Source: Candidatus Latescibacterota bacterium (GTDB taxonomy: Bacteria; JAAXHH01). From it: 64,000 nucleotides of DNA. The stretch covers positions 1-64,000 of the forward strand of contig JAJEAN010000006.1 of assembly GCA_022822725.1 (NCBI GenBank). The letters run 5' to 3'. A program made the position numbers and the translations under genes. Below the pieces are notes generated by a model, which worked only from the letters and a program-made list of their open reading frames with translations, made no database searches and was not told the DNA's origin. Below are positions 46,163-54,688 of the stretch, one piece after another. Positions within the stretch are counted from its first letter, which is position 1. The number at the start of each line of letters is the position of its first letter.

Positions 46163-46753
46163 TCAGTACCGCCTGCCGATCCGTAAGCTCGATCTGCCGA
46201 CATTCATGTTCTCGGCCGCGCGGATGAGCAGGTAACCGACCGCTAGGGTGGTGGCGACCAATAGCAGCGAACCCCAGTCCACCGACGTGGAGACCGGTAC
46301 CGGAAGATGGCCCAGGGTGGCGCCGACCTGCGCCTTCATGTATGCCTGGATGTCATGAATCGCGGTCGTCACCGGCCCGGAAACCGTCTGAACGGGCAGG
46401 AAGCCGCCCACGATTTCCGCGAGTGACGCGCGGTACAGCCAGACCAGCACGGCGACGGCCAGCGTAAAGGCGAAGACGAGCCGGGGCAGGACCAGGGTCG
46501 GCGCGAACCACGATGACCGCGAAGAGGACCGCGAAGGTGCGGGCAGCTGCGCCATCACGTTGGACAGGAAGGTTTCGGAGGGTTTCGCGGTGGGGGTCGT
46601 TTCGACCGTCTTGATCAACGCGTCGAGGACCGCTGCCTCCGAACTGCAGCGTTCGCATCCGGCAAGATGGGCATCCAACAGGCGGCGTTCTTCCGGCGAA
46701 AGCGTCCGGTCGACCGCCTCATACACCATTCTTTGTGCAGATTCGCATTTCAT
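46163..46753 (-). CDS. Zinc-finger anti-sigma factor, membrane-anchored
   Basis: 196 residues. N-terminal ZAS domain with H29-x3-C33-x2-C36 (LDAHLAGCERC) and C3. A TM helix lies at about 88-106 and a second near the C-terminus at about 158-178. It follows the ECF sigma gene by 56 bp, the usual pairing in which the anti-sigma holds sigma at the membrane until an envelope signal releases it. Confidence 0.88.
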   Translation of the reverse strand: MKCESAQRMVYEAVDRTLSPEERRLLDAHLAGCERCSSEAAVLDALIKTVETTPTAKPSETFLSNVMAQLPAPSRSSSRSSWFAPTLVLPRLVFAFTLAVAVLVWLYRASLAEIVGGFLPVQTVSGPVTTAIHDIQAYMKAQVGATLGHLPVPVSTSVDWGSLLLVATTLAVGYLLIRAAENMNVGRSSLRIGRRY

Positions 46754-46809
46754 GATCGTTCGGTTCCGGGATCGATTACGTTGTCTGTTCCACGGATGCC
46801 GGGTCCGGT

Positions 46810-47397
46810 CTAACCCAGCATATCGGGCTCGGTGGACCGGTAGATCAGTTTCCGCAAAGCGGTACGGGCGCGGAACAGCCGGGCCTTGACGGTGCCGATC
46901 GGCAGCTCCAGCGCTTCCGCGATCTCGTCGTACGACAGGCTTTGCATATGATACATCGAAATCACCGCGCTGTAAATAGGCGGAAGCGCCGCCACCATTT
47001 TTCTGACCTGGTCCCTGAATTCAGCCTGCTCGAACTGCTCCGCGGGGTCCGCAGACGGATCCGGCAACTGCATCGGCAATCCGTCTTCGTCGTCCTCCGG
47101 CTCCGAAAGGGAGGTCGTTGAAAGATCCCGCCGGGAACGACGCGCCGAACTGAGGCTTACGTTAACAGCGATGCGGTAAAGCCACGTCGAGAACCTGGAA
47201 TCCCCGCGGAACCGGTCAAGACTTCTGTAAGCCCGGACGAACACGTCCTGCGCGGCCTCTTCCGCGTCTTCCCGGTTTCCGACCATCCGCAGCGTCAGGT
47301 TGTACACGGAAACACTGTGCCGCTCGACGAGACGGGCGAAGGCCGGCCGGTCACCCTCCCGCGCCCTTGCGACGAGTTCCTCATCGCTCAATTCCAT
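46810..47397 (-). CDS. ECF RNA polymerase sigma factor (RpoE-like)
   Basis: 195 residues from the ATG at 47397 (MELSDEELVARAREGD), which has AGGA upstream; a start at 47433 would add 12 residues. Region 2 is AFARLVERHSVSVYNLTLRM ... DAEEAAQDVFVRAYRSLDRFRGDSRFSTWLYRI in short form. Region 4 is YHMQSLSYDEIAEALELPIGTVKARLFRARTALRK. Co-transcribed with its anti-sigma and divergent from PspC-type genes, which suggests envelope-stress control of that neighbouring pair. Confidence 0.93.
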   Translation of the reverse strand: MELSDEELVARAREGDRPAFARLVERHSVSVYNLTLRMVGNREDAEEAAQDVFVRAYRSLDRFRGDSRFSTWLYRIAVNVSLSSARRSRRDLSTTSLSEPEDDEDGLPMQLPDPSADPAEQFEQAEFRDQVRKMVAALPPIYSAVISMYHMQSLSYDEIAEALELPIGTVKARLFRARTALRKLIYRSTEPDMLG

Positions 47398-47520
47398 GGG
47401 TCGCCCATCCTGTCTCAAGCGCATCACAGCCATGAACAGGGCCGTTTCGCCCGACAGATTCGACCCCTCACAGGGATCCCGGTCGGTATCCCTGTTGATT
47501 ATATGACTATGGGGAATCTA

Positions 47521-47586
47521 TAAATGTTGCAGTATACGGTCATGCTTTTCTTGTAAATGTTGAAAATTTCGGTCATGCTTTTCTTA
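47521..47586 (+). repeat. 33-bp direct repeat in the sigma factor / DUF6249 divergent spacer
   Basis: TAAATGTTG plus CGGTCATGCTTTTCTT recur at 47521/47537 and 47554/47570 (33-bp period, three helical turns). It lies in an AT-rich 320-bp intergenic region (47398-47717) that must hold both divergent promoters. Candidate regulator binding sites; no gene seen. Confidence 0.65.
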
Positions 47587-47717
47587 TGGCGGTAACGACA
47601 AATCAAATTAACTTTTAATTTCTGAAACAAAACGATCGACTTCCGTGTCGAAATCTTGAGAAGCATGAGCGATGAGGTGGATAGACAGGCGGGACGATCT
47701 CTGATCGGAGGCGGGAT

Positions 47718-48218
47718 ATGGACAGCTGGAAAGCCTGGGCAGTGTTTTTCGTCAGCGTATGCATCATGGTCGTTGTCCTCGCGAATCTGCACTACGAAGA
47801 GGCTTCCATTGCCGCTATCGCCATCTCCTTCGGACTGGGCATCGTCTGCGCGTTGCTGGGTTATTTGAAAAGAGGACGGGAGATCAGACACCAGGAACGC
47901 ATGGCGATGATCGAGAAAGGGATCTACATCGAAGCCAGGAAGCACGAGTCCGGCGTACCCTCCCTGTTCGTGGTGCTCCTGGTGGGCATCGGTCTGGCCA
48001 CGGTCATCGCGAGCGATGTGGAGTTCTTCGGTTACGTCCTGCTGTTCGTGGGCATCGGCCTGATCGTGCGCGCCAGGTTGCAGCACAACAGGAACGCAGC
48101 GCGGGAAGTCCCGCCGCCGGTCCAACCCGCAAGCCCACCTGCCGCGGTAGAACAGCCGGCCGCGGTAGAACAGCCGGCACCGGCAGAACAGCCGGCACCG
48201 GAAAAAGACCAGAGGTAA
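47718..48218 (+). CDS. Small membrane protein, DUF6249-like
   Basis: 166 residues; ribosome site GGAGG 8 nt before the ATG. Four hydrophobic segments (about 7-24, 30-48, 75-93, 96-113). The short cytosolic motif RHQERMAMIEKGI after helix 2 is the signature of DUF6249-type proteins. The C-terminus is a Pro/Ala/Glu-Gln repeat (AAVEQPA, AEQPAPE) from 15-18 bp DNA repeats. Followed after 7 bp by a PspC-domain gene. Confidence 0.75.
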   Translation: MDSWKAWAVFFVSVCIMVVVLANLHYEEASIAAIAISFGLGIVCALLGYLKRGREIRHQERMAMIEKGIYIEARKHESGVPSLFVVLLVGIGLATVIASDVEFFGYVLLFVGIGLIVRARLQHNRNAAREVPPPVQPASPPAAVEQPAAVEQPAPAEQPAPEKDQR

Positions 48219-48225
48219 CGCAACC

Positions 48226-48930
48226 GTGCCCGACAAGACCCTATACAGATCCGCTTCGAACCGGATGATCAGCGGAATCTGCGGCGGCCTGGCCGAATAC
48301 TTCGACGTGGACGCTTCCGTGCTTCGAATCGCCATGGTGGCCTTCACGGTCATCACCCTGCCCGTATTCGGCCCCTTCGTCTTCCTGGCGTACCTGGTGT
48401 GCGTCTTCATCATACCGCGGGATCCGGGCCTGGCCCCCGCGGCGGCATCCGGCCCGTCCACTGATCCGGTGAATACGGCCCAACCGGACCAGCCGGAACA
48501 TGGCGCCCGGCAGGATGTGGTGAACCAGCGCACCGACCGGAACAACAGCATGGTCTGGGGCGGCCTGCTCATCCTGCTGGCCGTGATCGTGCTGGCCTGG
48601 TCTCGTGCGCCGGAATTCGGGTGGTTCTCCTTCTTCCTTCCCATGGTTCCCATCGTGGCCATCGGCGCCGCGGTATTCATCCTGTTCGTCTACAGAGGTC
48701 AGATCATGGAGTTCTTCAAACATCGACGGCTGTACAGGCTGAATGAAGGCAAGAAGATCTTCGGCGTGTGCAACGGCCTTGCGGATGCCTTCAACCTGGA
48801 TCCCACGCTGGTGCGTATCGGGTTCTTCATCACCTTCCTGTTTTCCGTGGGAACGGTAACGCTGATCTACCTCTTCATGGCGTTCATCATGCCCGAAGGA
48901 CGTCCTGAGCTTCCTGTAGAAGAAGGATAG
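48226..48930 (+). CDS. PspC-domain protein with two PspC modules
   Basis: 234 residues from a GTG with an AGAGG site. PspC module 1 (1-65: LYRSASNRMISGICGGLAEY, FDVDASVLRIAMV) and module 2 (about 165-225: RLYRLNEGKKIFGVCNGLAD, FNLDPTLVRIGFF) flank two more TM helices. PspC proteins sense or protect the inner membrane under envelope stress. Divergent from an ECF sigma/anti-sigma pair that may regulate it. Confidence 0.9.
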   Translation: MPDKTLYRSASNRMISGICGGLAEYFDVDASVLRIAMVAFTVITLPVFGPFVFLAYLVCVFIIPRDPGLAPAAASGPSTDPVNTAQPDQPEHGARQDVVNQRTDRNNSMVWGGLLILLAVIVLAWSRAPEFGWFSFFLPMVPIVAIGAAVFILFVYRGQIMEFFKHRRLYRLNEGKKIFGVCNGLADAFNLDPTLVRIGFFITFLFSVGTVTLIYLFMAFIMPEGRPELPVEEG

Positions 48931-49059
48931 CATGGCAGGTGCCGCGTAAATTCGGAAAGACAGCAGGCAACGGTCCGCACCCCGCGTCCGGTACCGCGCC
49001 CGGGTTTCCCCGGCCGGTTTCGGCCTGCCCCCCTTGAATCGGCTTGACAAGCGGCGTTC

Positions 49060-49407
49060 ATGCGACTAGCGTATTTCGCGATCGGTCAGTACCCGGGACC
49101 GGTCGTTTTTTGGTGCCACATCGACGAGATGTGTATGAGAAGAATGCACAATCTACACCTGGCCCGCGCTATCCAGTGCATCAGCGGCGTACTCGCCGTC
49201 CTGATGATATATCCTTTAGTCCGCCTGATCTATCCCTGCTGGCACCGGTTGAAGGGTACGGGCAACCCCGGAGAAACGGGCAGCCACGGGAAAACGGGCG
49301 GCCCGCACGCATCAGGACCATCCAAAGCGCGGGGCGGCCCGCACGCATCAGGGCCATCCAAAGCGCGGGGCGAGCCATCCGGCAAATCCATAACCCAGGA
49401 CAAGTAG
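49060..49407 (+). CDS. Possible small membrane protein upstream of surE (doubtful)
   Basis: 115 codons with one hydrophobic segment (about 38-60, ISGVLAVLMIYPLVRLIYPC) and a C-terminal half made of a duplicated GGPHASGPSKAR repeat. No convincing ribosome site. An internal start near MRRMHNLHL is possible. It ends 6 bp before surE. The rest of the 48931-49413 spacer shows nothing else. Confidence 0.25.
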   Translation: MRLAYFAIGQYPGPVVFWCHIDEMCMRRMHNLHLARAIQCISGVLAVLMIYPLVRLIYPCWHRLKGTGNPGETGSHGKTGGPHASGPSKARGGPHASGPSKARGEPSGKSITQDK

Positions 49408-49413
49408 GCCGCT

Positions 49414-50097
49414 GTGAAACTGATTGTCACCAACGACGACGGCATCGAGGCACCGGGTCTGCATACGCTGGAAGACCTGGCGGCGCGGTGGGGCGAAGTG
49501 GTCGTGGTCGCGCCGGCGGAAATCCAGTCGGGCGCAGGACACCAGTTGACCAACAACCGGCCCATTCGCGTGGATGAACTCGGGGGTCGCCGGTACAGGG
49601 TTTGGGGCACCCCCGCGGACTGTGCGCGTCTGGCGGTCAACCAGCTTGCGACCGACGGGGACTGGTTGCTGTCCGGGATCAACGACGGGGGCAATCTAGG
49701 CGTGGACGTCTACGAGTCCGGCACGGTGGCCGCCGCCAGGGAGGCCGCCATACACGGCCGCAAGTCCATGGCGCTGTCGCATTACACGGCGGACGGACGG
49801 CCGATCGATTGGCCGCTGGCCGCGGAACGTCTCAGGCCGGTCCTGGAACGCCTGCTGAACGAGGATCCGGAACCAGGGGCTTTCTACAACGTCAACCTCC
49901 CCCACCCGGATCACGATGAAACCCGCCTGGAAGTAAAATCCACCCCGGTGGACACGAGTCCCTTCCGCATCACGTTCACGCCGACCGGGAACGGGTTTCT
50001 GCATACCGGGATCTATCACGAACGGCACCGCAAACCCGGCTCCGATATCGACCAGTGCTTCAGCGGGCATATCTCCCTGTCGAAAATCCGGGTCTGA
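49414..50097 (+). CDS. surE: 5'/3'-nucleotidase SurE
   Basis: 227 residues from a GTG. The metal-binding IVTNDDGIEAPGLHTL (D8, D9), then VVVAPAEIQSGAGHQLTNNRPI, WGTPADCARLAV, LLSGINDGGNLGVDVYESGTVAAAREA are family hallmarks. Dephosphorylates nucleoside monophosphates, short polyphosphates and related substrates, a stationary-phase survival function. Convergent with the LRR gene. Confidence 0.95.
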   Translation: MKLIVTNDDGIEAPGLHTLEDLAARWGEVVVVAPAEIQSGAGHQLTNNRPIRVDELGGRRYRVWGTPADCARLAVNQLATDGDWLLSGINDGGNLGVDVYESGTVAAAREAAIHGRKSMALSHYTADGRPIDWPLAAERLRPVLERLLNEDPEPGAFYNVNLPHPDHDETRLEVKSTPVDTSPFRITFTPTGNGFLHTGIYHERHRKPGSDIDQCFSGHISLSKIRV

Positions 50098-50106
50098 CGG
50101 ACCATC

Positions 50107-51448
50107 CTAGTTCGCCGGACAGTTGACTACGCCCTGTAATCCAGCGTCCTGACCTACCCTGGCCAGCCAGGCCTGAAAGTCGGGGTCGACAGGCGCACAC
50201 AGACCGGTCCCGGTCAACCATAACGCGCTGAGGTTGGTGAGATTGATGAGCTCGATGGGCAACGGACCCGCCAGTTGCCTGTTGTCGCTGAGATCCAATT
50301 GCCAGAGACTTGCCATCCCGCCCAGTCCGGGGGGTACCGGTCCGCTAAGCAGGTTGGATGAGAGGAAAGCCCGTTCAAGCGCGCGCAGTGCGCCCAACTG
50401 CGGCGGGATCGGCCCCTGCAATCCGTTGTTGCCGAGTTGCAGGAAGGTAAGGTTCGACAGGTTACCCAACTCCGGCGGGATGCTTCCCGACAGACCATTA
50501 TTCGACAGATTAAGGATCGTAAGCTGGGTGAGTCCGCCCAGCGATGCCGGTATCGGGCCACTGAGTTGATTGCGGCCCAATTGCAGCCATCTGAGCCTGC
50601 CCAGGCTCCCAATGGATCGGGGGATTTCTCCACTCAGCCTGTTCCCGGTCAGCCTCAGATGTATCAGATTGGACAGGTTGCCCAACGACGTTGGAATCTC
50701 GCCGGACAACTGGTTTTCATTCAGATACAGCCCAGCCAGATTCCGGAGATCCGCAAGCGACGGCGGTATGCGGCCGGTGATTGAAGACTCGAAGATAGCC
50801 AATGACCGGAGTCGTACGAGGCGGCCCAGTTCGTCTGGGATCTCACCCCTGATGGCTAATCCCCGGAGTTCCAGCCTTTCCAGCTCGCCAAGGTCTCCCA
50901 GCTCCGGCGGCAATACGCCGCTCAGACCGTTTCGATCGAGTACCAGTTCCAGGACACGACCTTCCGAATCGGCCGTGACCCCGTACCAGTCGCCCACGGG
51001 CCGTGCACTCAACCAGTTCTCATTGTTCGACCACCGGGGTCCGTTCATGGCGGCGTAAAATGCGGCAAGGGCCGCCTCGGTCTTTGCTCACCGGCCGTAC
51101 GCTCACCCGTATGATTGCCGACGCACTGCCCGACATGAGGGTGACGACGGCGCCTCCTTCCGCCAGCGCCGTCAGGACACCCTGGCCGTTGACGCTGACG
51201 ACCTGCGGAGCGCTGATCGTCCAGCTCAGAACCGGATTCGTGATGCGTGCGTCGTCCTGATCCCGCACCGTGACCTCCGGCTCCACGGAATCACCGACTT
51301 TCAGGCTGAATTGCGTCGGCACAACGGTAATGCGTGTGGGAACCTGGGAGAGGGAGTCCGTGGGACCCTTATCGCCGCAGGATGCAATGGGCAGGCATGC
51401 CGTCCACAGGAAGGCTGTCAGGAGGGATCTTCTAAATTGGCTGTTCAA
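50107..51448 (-). pseudogene. Ig-like / plant-type leucine-rich-repeat lipoprotein, split by a frameshift
   Basis: The N-terminal frame starts at 51448: lipoprotein signal with C24 (LPIASC), then a BIG2-type Ig domain (PTRITVVPTQFSLKVGDSVE, VNGQGVLTALAEGGAVVTL). After SVRPVSKD it runs into nonsense and stops at 51020. In the adjacent frame EAALAAFYAAMNGPRWSNNENWL begins at once (51078) and continues through about ten LRRs of plant type (NGLSG-IPPELGNLSNL) to a stop at 50107. One inserted base near 51079-51085 explains this. It may be a sequencing error, a pseudogene, or phase variation. Otherwise a surface adhesion/recognition lipoprotein. Confidence 0.85.
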
Positions 51449-51661
51449 AATCGTTGCGCCTTTCCGTGCACCTGGCTTTCAGTGCACCTGGTGACTGTGG
51501 TCCTGGTGACCGGGGGCCTGGTGACCGGGGGCCTGCAAGGGCTGGAAATGCGTACCGCGAAGTTTTCACGCGTGCGATGCATTAAGCCTGTCTACATGAG
51601 GTGACGGCATGTAATATAACCGGGAGACGTATCCATTCACAACCTGGCAATGATCCCGCCT

Positions 51662-51770
51662 GCTGAGGTCTGATCGCTGTATGCTGAGGTCTGATCGCTG
51701 TATGCTGAGGTCGGACCGCTGTATGCTGAGGTCGGACCGCTGCCTGCTGAGGTCGGACCGCTGCCTGCCG
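51662..51770 (+). repeat. 21-bp minisatellite, five copies
   Basis: GCTGAGGTCGGACCGCTGTAT-type units at 51662, 51683, 51704, 51725 and 51746 (exact 21-bp period). It fills much of the 51449-51811 spacer upstream of the sulfotransferase. A second short repeat (GGTGACCGGGGGCCT) lies at about 51500-51540. No gene is visible there. Confidence 0.9.
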
Positions 51771-51811
51771 ATCCAGTTCAGACGGCCGTCACTTTCCACC
51801 GAGGCTCGACT

Positions 51812-52531
51812 ATGCCCATCGTTACCATCATCGGCCGGGGGCACTCCGGTACGCGGGCCATGTCTCACACGCTCTACACGAGCGGCGTTTTCATGGGCCG
51901 GACGATCAATGCCTCGGGCGACAAGGTGCCTCCGCACGACCTGTACGACGCCTGCCGGATCTTCGCGAAGTACGTCCGGTGGACTGGAGGCGCCTCATGG
52001 GATTTTTCCGAGGTGCTGGAGATGGACATCGACCCGGAATTCCTGGAGAAGGTGGAAACCTACCTGTCGGACGTGCTGGGAAACGGGGCCCCGTTCCGCG
52101 GTTGGAAACTGCCGGAGACCACGCTCATCTATCCATGGATCGTCCGCATGTATCCCGATATCCGGTACATCCACTGGATCCGGGACCCGCGGGACGGCAT
52201 CCTTGCCCCGCACAGGACCGACGATCTCGGTGACTTCGGCATCGCCCGTCCCGACACGGCGGACATAAGGCGGCAGCGGGCGATTTCCTGGCTGTACCAG
52301 TACCGGCTCATGAAGGCGACGCCGGAGCCCGGCCACCTCGTTACCGTCCGGTTCGAAGACTTCGTGCTGAAACAGGAAGAGACCCTTCGCCGCCTTGAAG
52401 CCTATCTCGGCATCCCCTTAAGCCGTATCGTAGTGCGTCCGGAAACGGTGGGGCGGTGGAAGACGGCGGAAGGAGTGCTTCCGATGGACCTGCTGGGCGA
52501 AGCGCTGGCCGAACTGGGCTACGAGGTCTGA
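51812..52531 (+). CDS. Sulfotransferase-family protein
   Basis: 239 residues. The 5'-phosphosulfate-binding P-loop-like IIGRGHSGTRAMSHTL at the N-terminus, a conserved YIHWIRDPRDGILAPH (3'-phosphate binding R-D-P-R) and VRFEDFVLKQEETLRRLEAYLGIPL are characteristic. It would transfer sulfate from PAPS, which the cysCDN genes in this window can supply. The acceptor is unknown. Monocistronic, downstream of a minisatellite. Confidence 0.85.
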   Translation: MPIVTIIGRGHSGTRAMSHTLYTSGVFMGRTINASGDKVPPHDLYDACRIFAKYVRWTGGASWDFSEVLEMDIDPEFLEKVETYLSDVLGNGAPFRGWKLPETTLIYPWIVRMYPDIRYIHWIRDPRDGILAPHRTDDLGDFGIARPDTADIRRQRAISWLYQYRLMKATPEPGHLVTVRFEDFVLKQEETLRRLEAYLGIPLSRIVVRPETVGRWKTAEGVLPMDLLGEALAELGYEV

Positions 52532-52563
52532 GCCGGCCGCACGGCTCGAGGCGCCGGCCGCGC

Positions 52564-53763
52564 CTATCGCCCCTCGCGACGTGCCAGTTCTTTCAGCTTG
52601 TCGACACACCGGTCGATTTCTTCGTTAGTGTTGTAGTAGTGGGTGGAGACGCGGAGGCCCCGGTGGCCGTCCCGGTCGTGGTCGTCCACGTGGAGTTTTG
52701 CTTCCTCCTCCATGGGCCCGCGCCACCGCGACGCGTCGATTCCGTCGAACTCGAAGATGGTGGAACCCGGCGACGATATGTCGTGGGAGCGGCTGGTGAG
52801 CAACCGCAGCCCGGGGATTTCCAGGAGGGACTTTCTCAGGTAGTCCGACAGCATGCGCAGGCGACGCTCGATATTGCAAATTCCGATGCGGTTCAGGAAA
52901 TCCAGGGCGGTGCCGAGGGCCGCGCGCACGGGCAGGTCGTAGGTCCCCTGGATTTCGTAACGCCGCGCGTCGCCGCCGTGTTCATCCGCCGTCGCGTAGA
53001 GGGTGCTGAAAGAGGGCTGCATGGCGCGGCTGACATGGAGGAATCCCGTGCCGGCGGGACCGAGGAACCACTTGTGCAGGCTGTTGGTGTACAGGTCGCT
53101 GCCGACCTCGGCCAGGTCGACGTCCAGCATCCCCACCGCCTGTGCGCCGTCGACGGCCGATATCAACCCGTTCTCCCTGGCCATGGCGCAGAGCCTTTTG
53201 ACCGGGTAGAGGTATCCCCCCCGGGTGACGTGACAGAAGAACAGCACTTTCGTTCGCCCGTCGATCGCCGCGGAAATACGCTTCAGGATGTCATCCGCTC
53301 CCACAAGCGGGCTGGGAATATGGACTTCCCGGACCTCGATCCCGTAACGTTCCGCCCTCACCTTCCAGGGTCGCACCGCGCTGGGATGCTCCTGCGTGGT
53401 CATCAGGACCCGGTCACCGGGCGACAGTTCCAGTCCGTTGACGATGTGGTAAAGTCCCTCGGTCGCATTGCGCGCCAGGGCGATTTCACCGGTCTCCGCA
53501 CCCAGGAAGCTCGCCATGGCCGGCCTGAGCTCTGACTCGATGTAGTCGTGGAAAACCCGCTTGGCCTTCGACGGGTTCTCGGACATCAGGCGGAATCCCT
53601 CGTCGACGGCATCCCGAACGGGCTTCGGAGGCATGCCCAGGGCGGCGTTGTTCAGATAGGCGTGACCCGGCTCCAGGATGAAATGGGACCGGACCCGGGA
53701 CCAGTAGGCCCGGTCTCCGGGATCGATGTGCCGGGTCTGCGGATCTGAAATGGCAGTAAGCAT
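52564..53763 (-). CDS. Class V aminotransferase (isopenicillin N epimerase / cysteine desulfurase-like)
   Basis: 399 residues from the ATG at 53763. PLP fold type I: AYLNNAALGMPPKPV, ARNATEGLYHIVNGL, TTQEHPSAVRPW, ISAVDGAQAVGMLDVD, and the Schiff-base lysine K231 in NSLHKWFLGPAGTGFLHV. No Cys loop typical of desulfurases is visible, so an epimerase- or lyase-type reaction is as likely as desulfuration. Last gene of the long minus-strand bat/aspartate array, 67 bp after batE. Confidence 0.9.
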   Translation of the reverse strand: MLTAISDPQTRHIDPGDRAYWSRVRSHFILEPGHAYLNNAALGMPPKPVRDAVDEGFRLMSENPSKAKRVFHDYIESELRPAMASFLGAETGEIALARNATEGLYHIVNGLELSPGDRVLMTTQEHPSAVRPWKVRAERYGIEVREVHIPSPLVGADDILKRISAAIDGRTKVLFFCHVTRGGYLYPVKRLCAMARENGLISAVDGAQAVGMLDVDLAEVGSDLYTNSLHKWFLGPAGTGFLHVSRAMQPSFSTLYATADEHGGDARRYEIQGTYDLPVRAALGTALDFLNRIGICNIERRLRMLSDYLRKSLLEIPGLRLLTSRSHDISSPGSTIFEFDGIDASRWRGPMEEEAKLHVDDHDRDGHRGLRVSTHYYNTNEEIDRCVDKLKELARREGR

Positions 53764-53830
53764 GGGTATGACCCGCCTTCCTGTGGACGTTTTTAACGCC
53801 GAAAGAGTATCAGGTCCGGCGCGCCGCCGG

Positions 53831-54688
53831 TCAGATGCCCTCGAGATCGTCCTGCGACAGCCAGCCGTTCTTGCCGTCCGGCAGGCGGATACGAAACCAG
53901 CCGTCCCGGTGTTCGACCAACTGGACCTTGGCCCCTTCGTGCAGCGTGAAAACCGGTTCCGAGGAAGCGTCGGGACCCGTCCTGACCTCGGCCGTCGGCT
54001 GCAGGACGATGGCCTCCTCGTTCGCCAGGTTGTCGTAGATCTTGATGCCAAGGAACCCCGTGGCCGAGAACAATGCGACGCAGGAGACGAGCAGTGCGTA
54101 ACCGGCCGCGGACCGTGTGCGCGGTCGCCGCGCGAGCAGATAGCACACCAGCGCCAGCGACGCAAGGAATCCGGCCGCGGTCGCGGCGACGGTGGCTTCG
54201 TTCACCGTCACGCCGTCCAACGCCTGCCGGCCGAACCACGGCACTTCGCCCGCGATCTGGTCCGTCGTCCGCTCGTTCGCCAGGTCCAGGTTGGTGTGCA
54301 GGTCTCTGTCCCTGGGCATGAGGCGGGTGGCCCGCTCATAGGCCAGGATGGCCCGGCCGATCCGGTCCTGCTTGTAATAGGCGTTGCCCAGGTTGTAATA
54401 CACGTGACCATTGCGTATCCCGCGTTCGATGATACGTTCGTACGTGCGGCTGGCCTCCGCGAATTTCCCGCCCGCGTAGAGCAGGTTGCCCTGCCGGTAC
54501 AGCTCCGCGGTCTGTCGGTCCACCGGGTCATCGGCGCAACCGGGAGCCCCGAGTACAATGGCCAGGAAGACTACGCACAGTCCCGGGACCACGCGTCGAA
54601 AACCCCGGGCTTCCGGCTTCCGGTCCGGGTTCGAGGCGGACGCAGGGGGGCTGTCCGCGCGCGTATCGGGTATCGCGATGGCTTTCAA
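53831..54688 (-). CDS. batE: BatE-like TPR and SH3-domain protein
   Basis: 285 residues from a TTG overlapping the batD stop (TTGA). An N-terminal hydrophobic segment ends at a lipobox-like GAPGC (about residue 52). TPR motifs (NLLYAGGKFAEASRTYERII, VYYNLGNAYYKQDRIGRAIL) are followed by two TM helices (about 155-200) and a bacterial SH3 domain at the C-terminus (AEVRTGPDASSEPVFTLHEG, WFRIRLPDGKNGWLSQDDL). Matches BatE of Bacteroidetes bat operons, an envelope-stress or aerotolerance complex. Confidence 0.85.
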   Translation of the reverse strand: MKAIAIPDTRADSPPASASNPDRKPEARGFRRVVPGLCVVFLAIVLGAPGCADDPVDRQTAELYRQGNLLYAGGKFAEASRTYERIIERGIRNGHVYYNLGNAYYKQDRIGRAILAYERATRLMPRDRDLHTNLDLANERTTDQIAGEVPWFGRQALDGVTVNEATVAATAAGFLASLALVCYLLARRPRTRSAAGYALLVSCVALFSATGFLGIKIYDNLANEEAIVLQPTAEVRTGPDASSEPVFTLHEGAKVQLVEHRDGWFRIRLPDGKNGWLSQDDLEGI

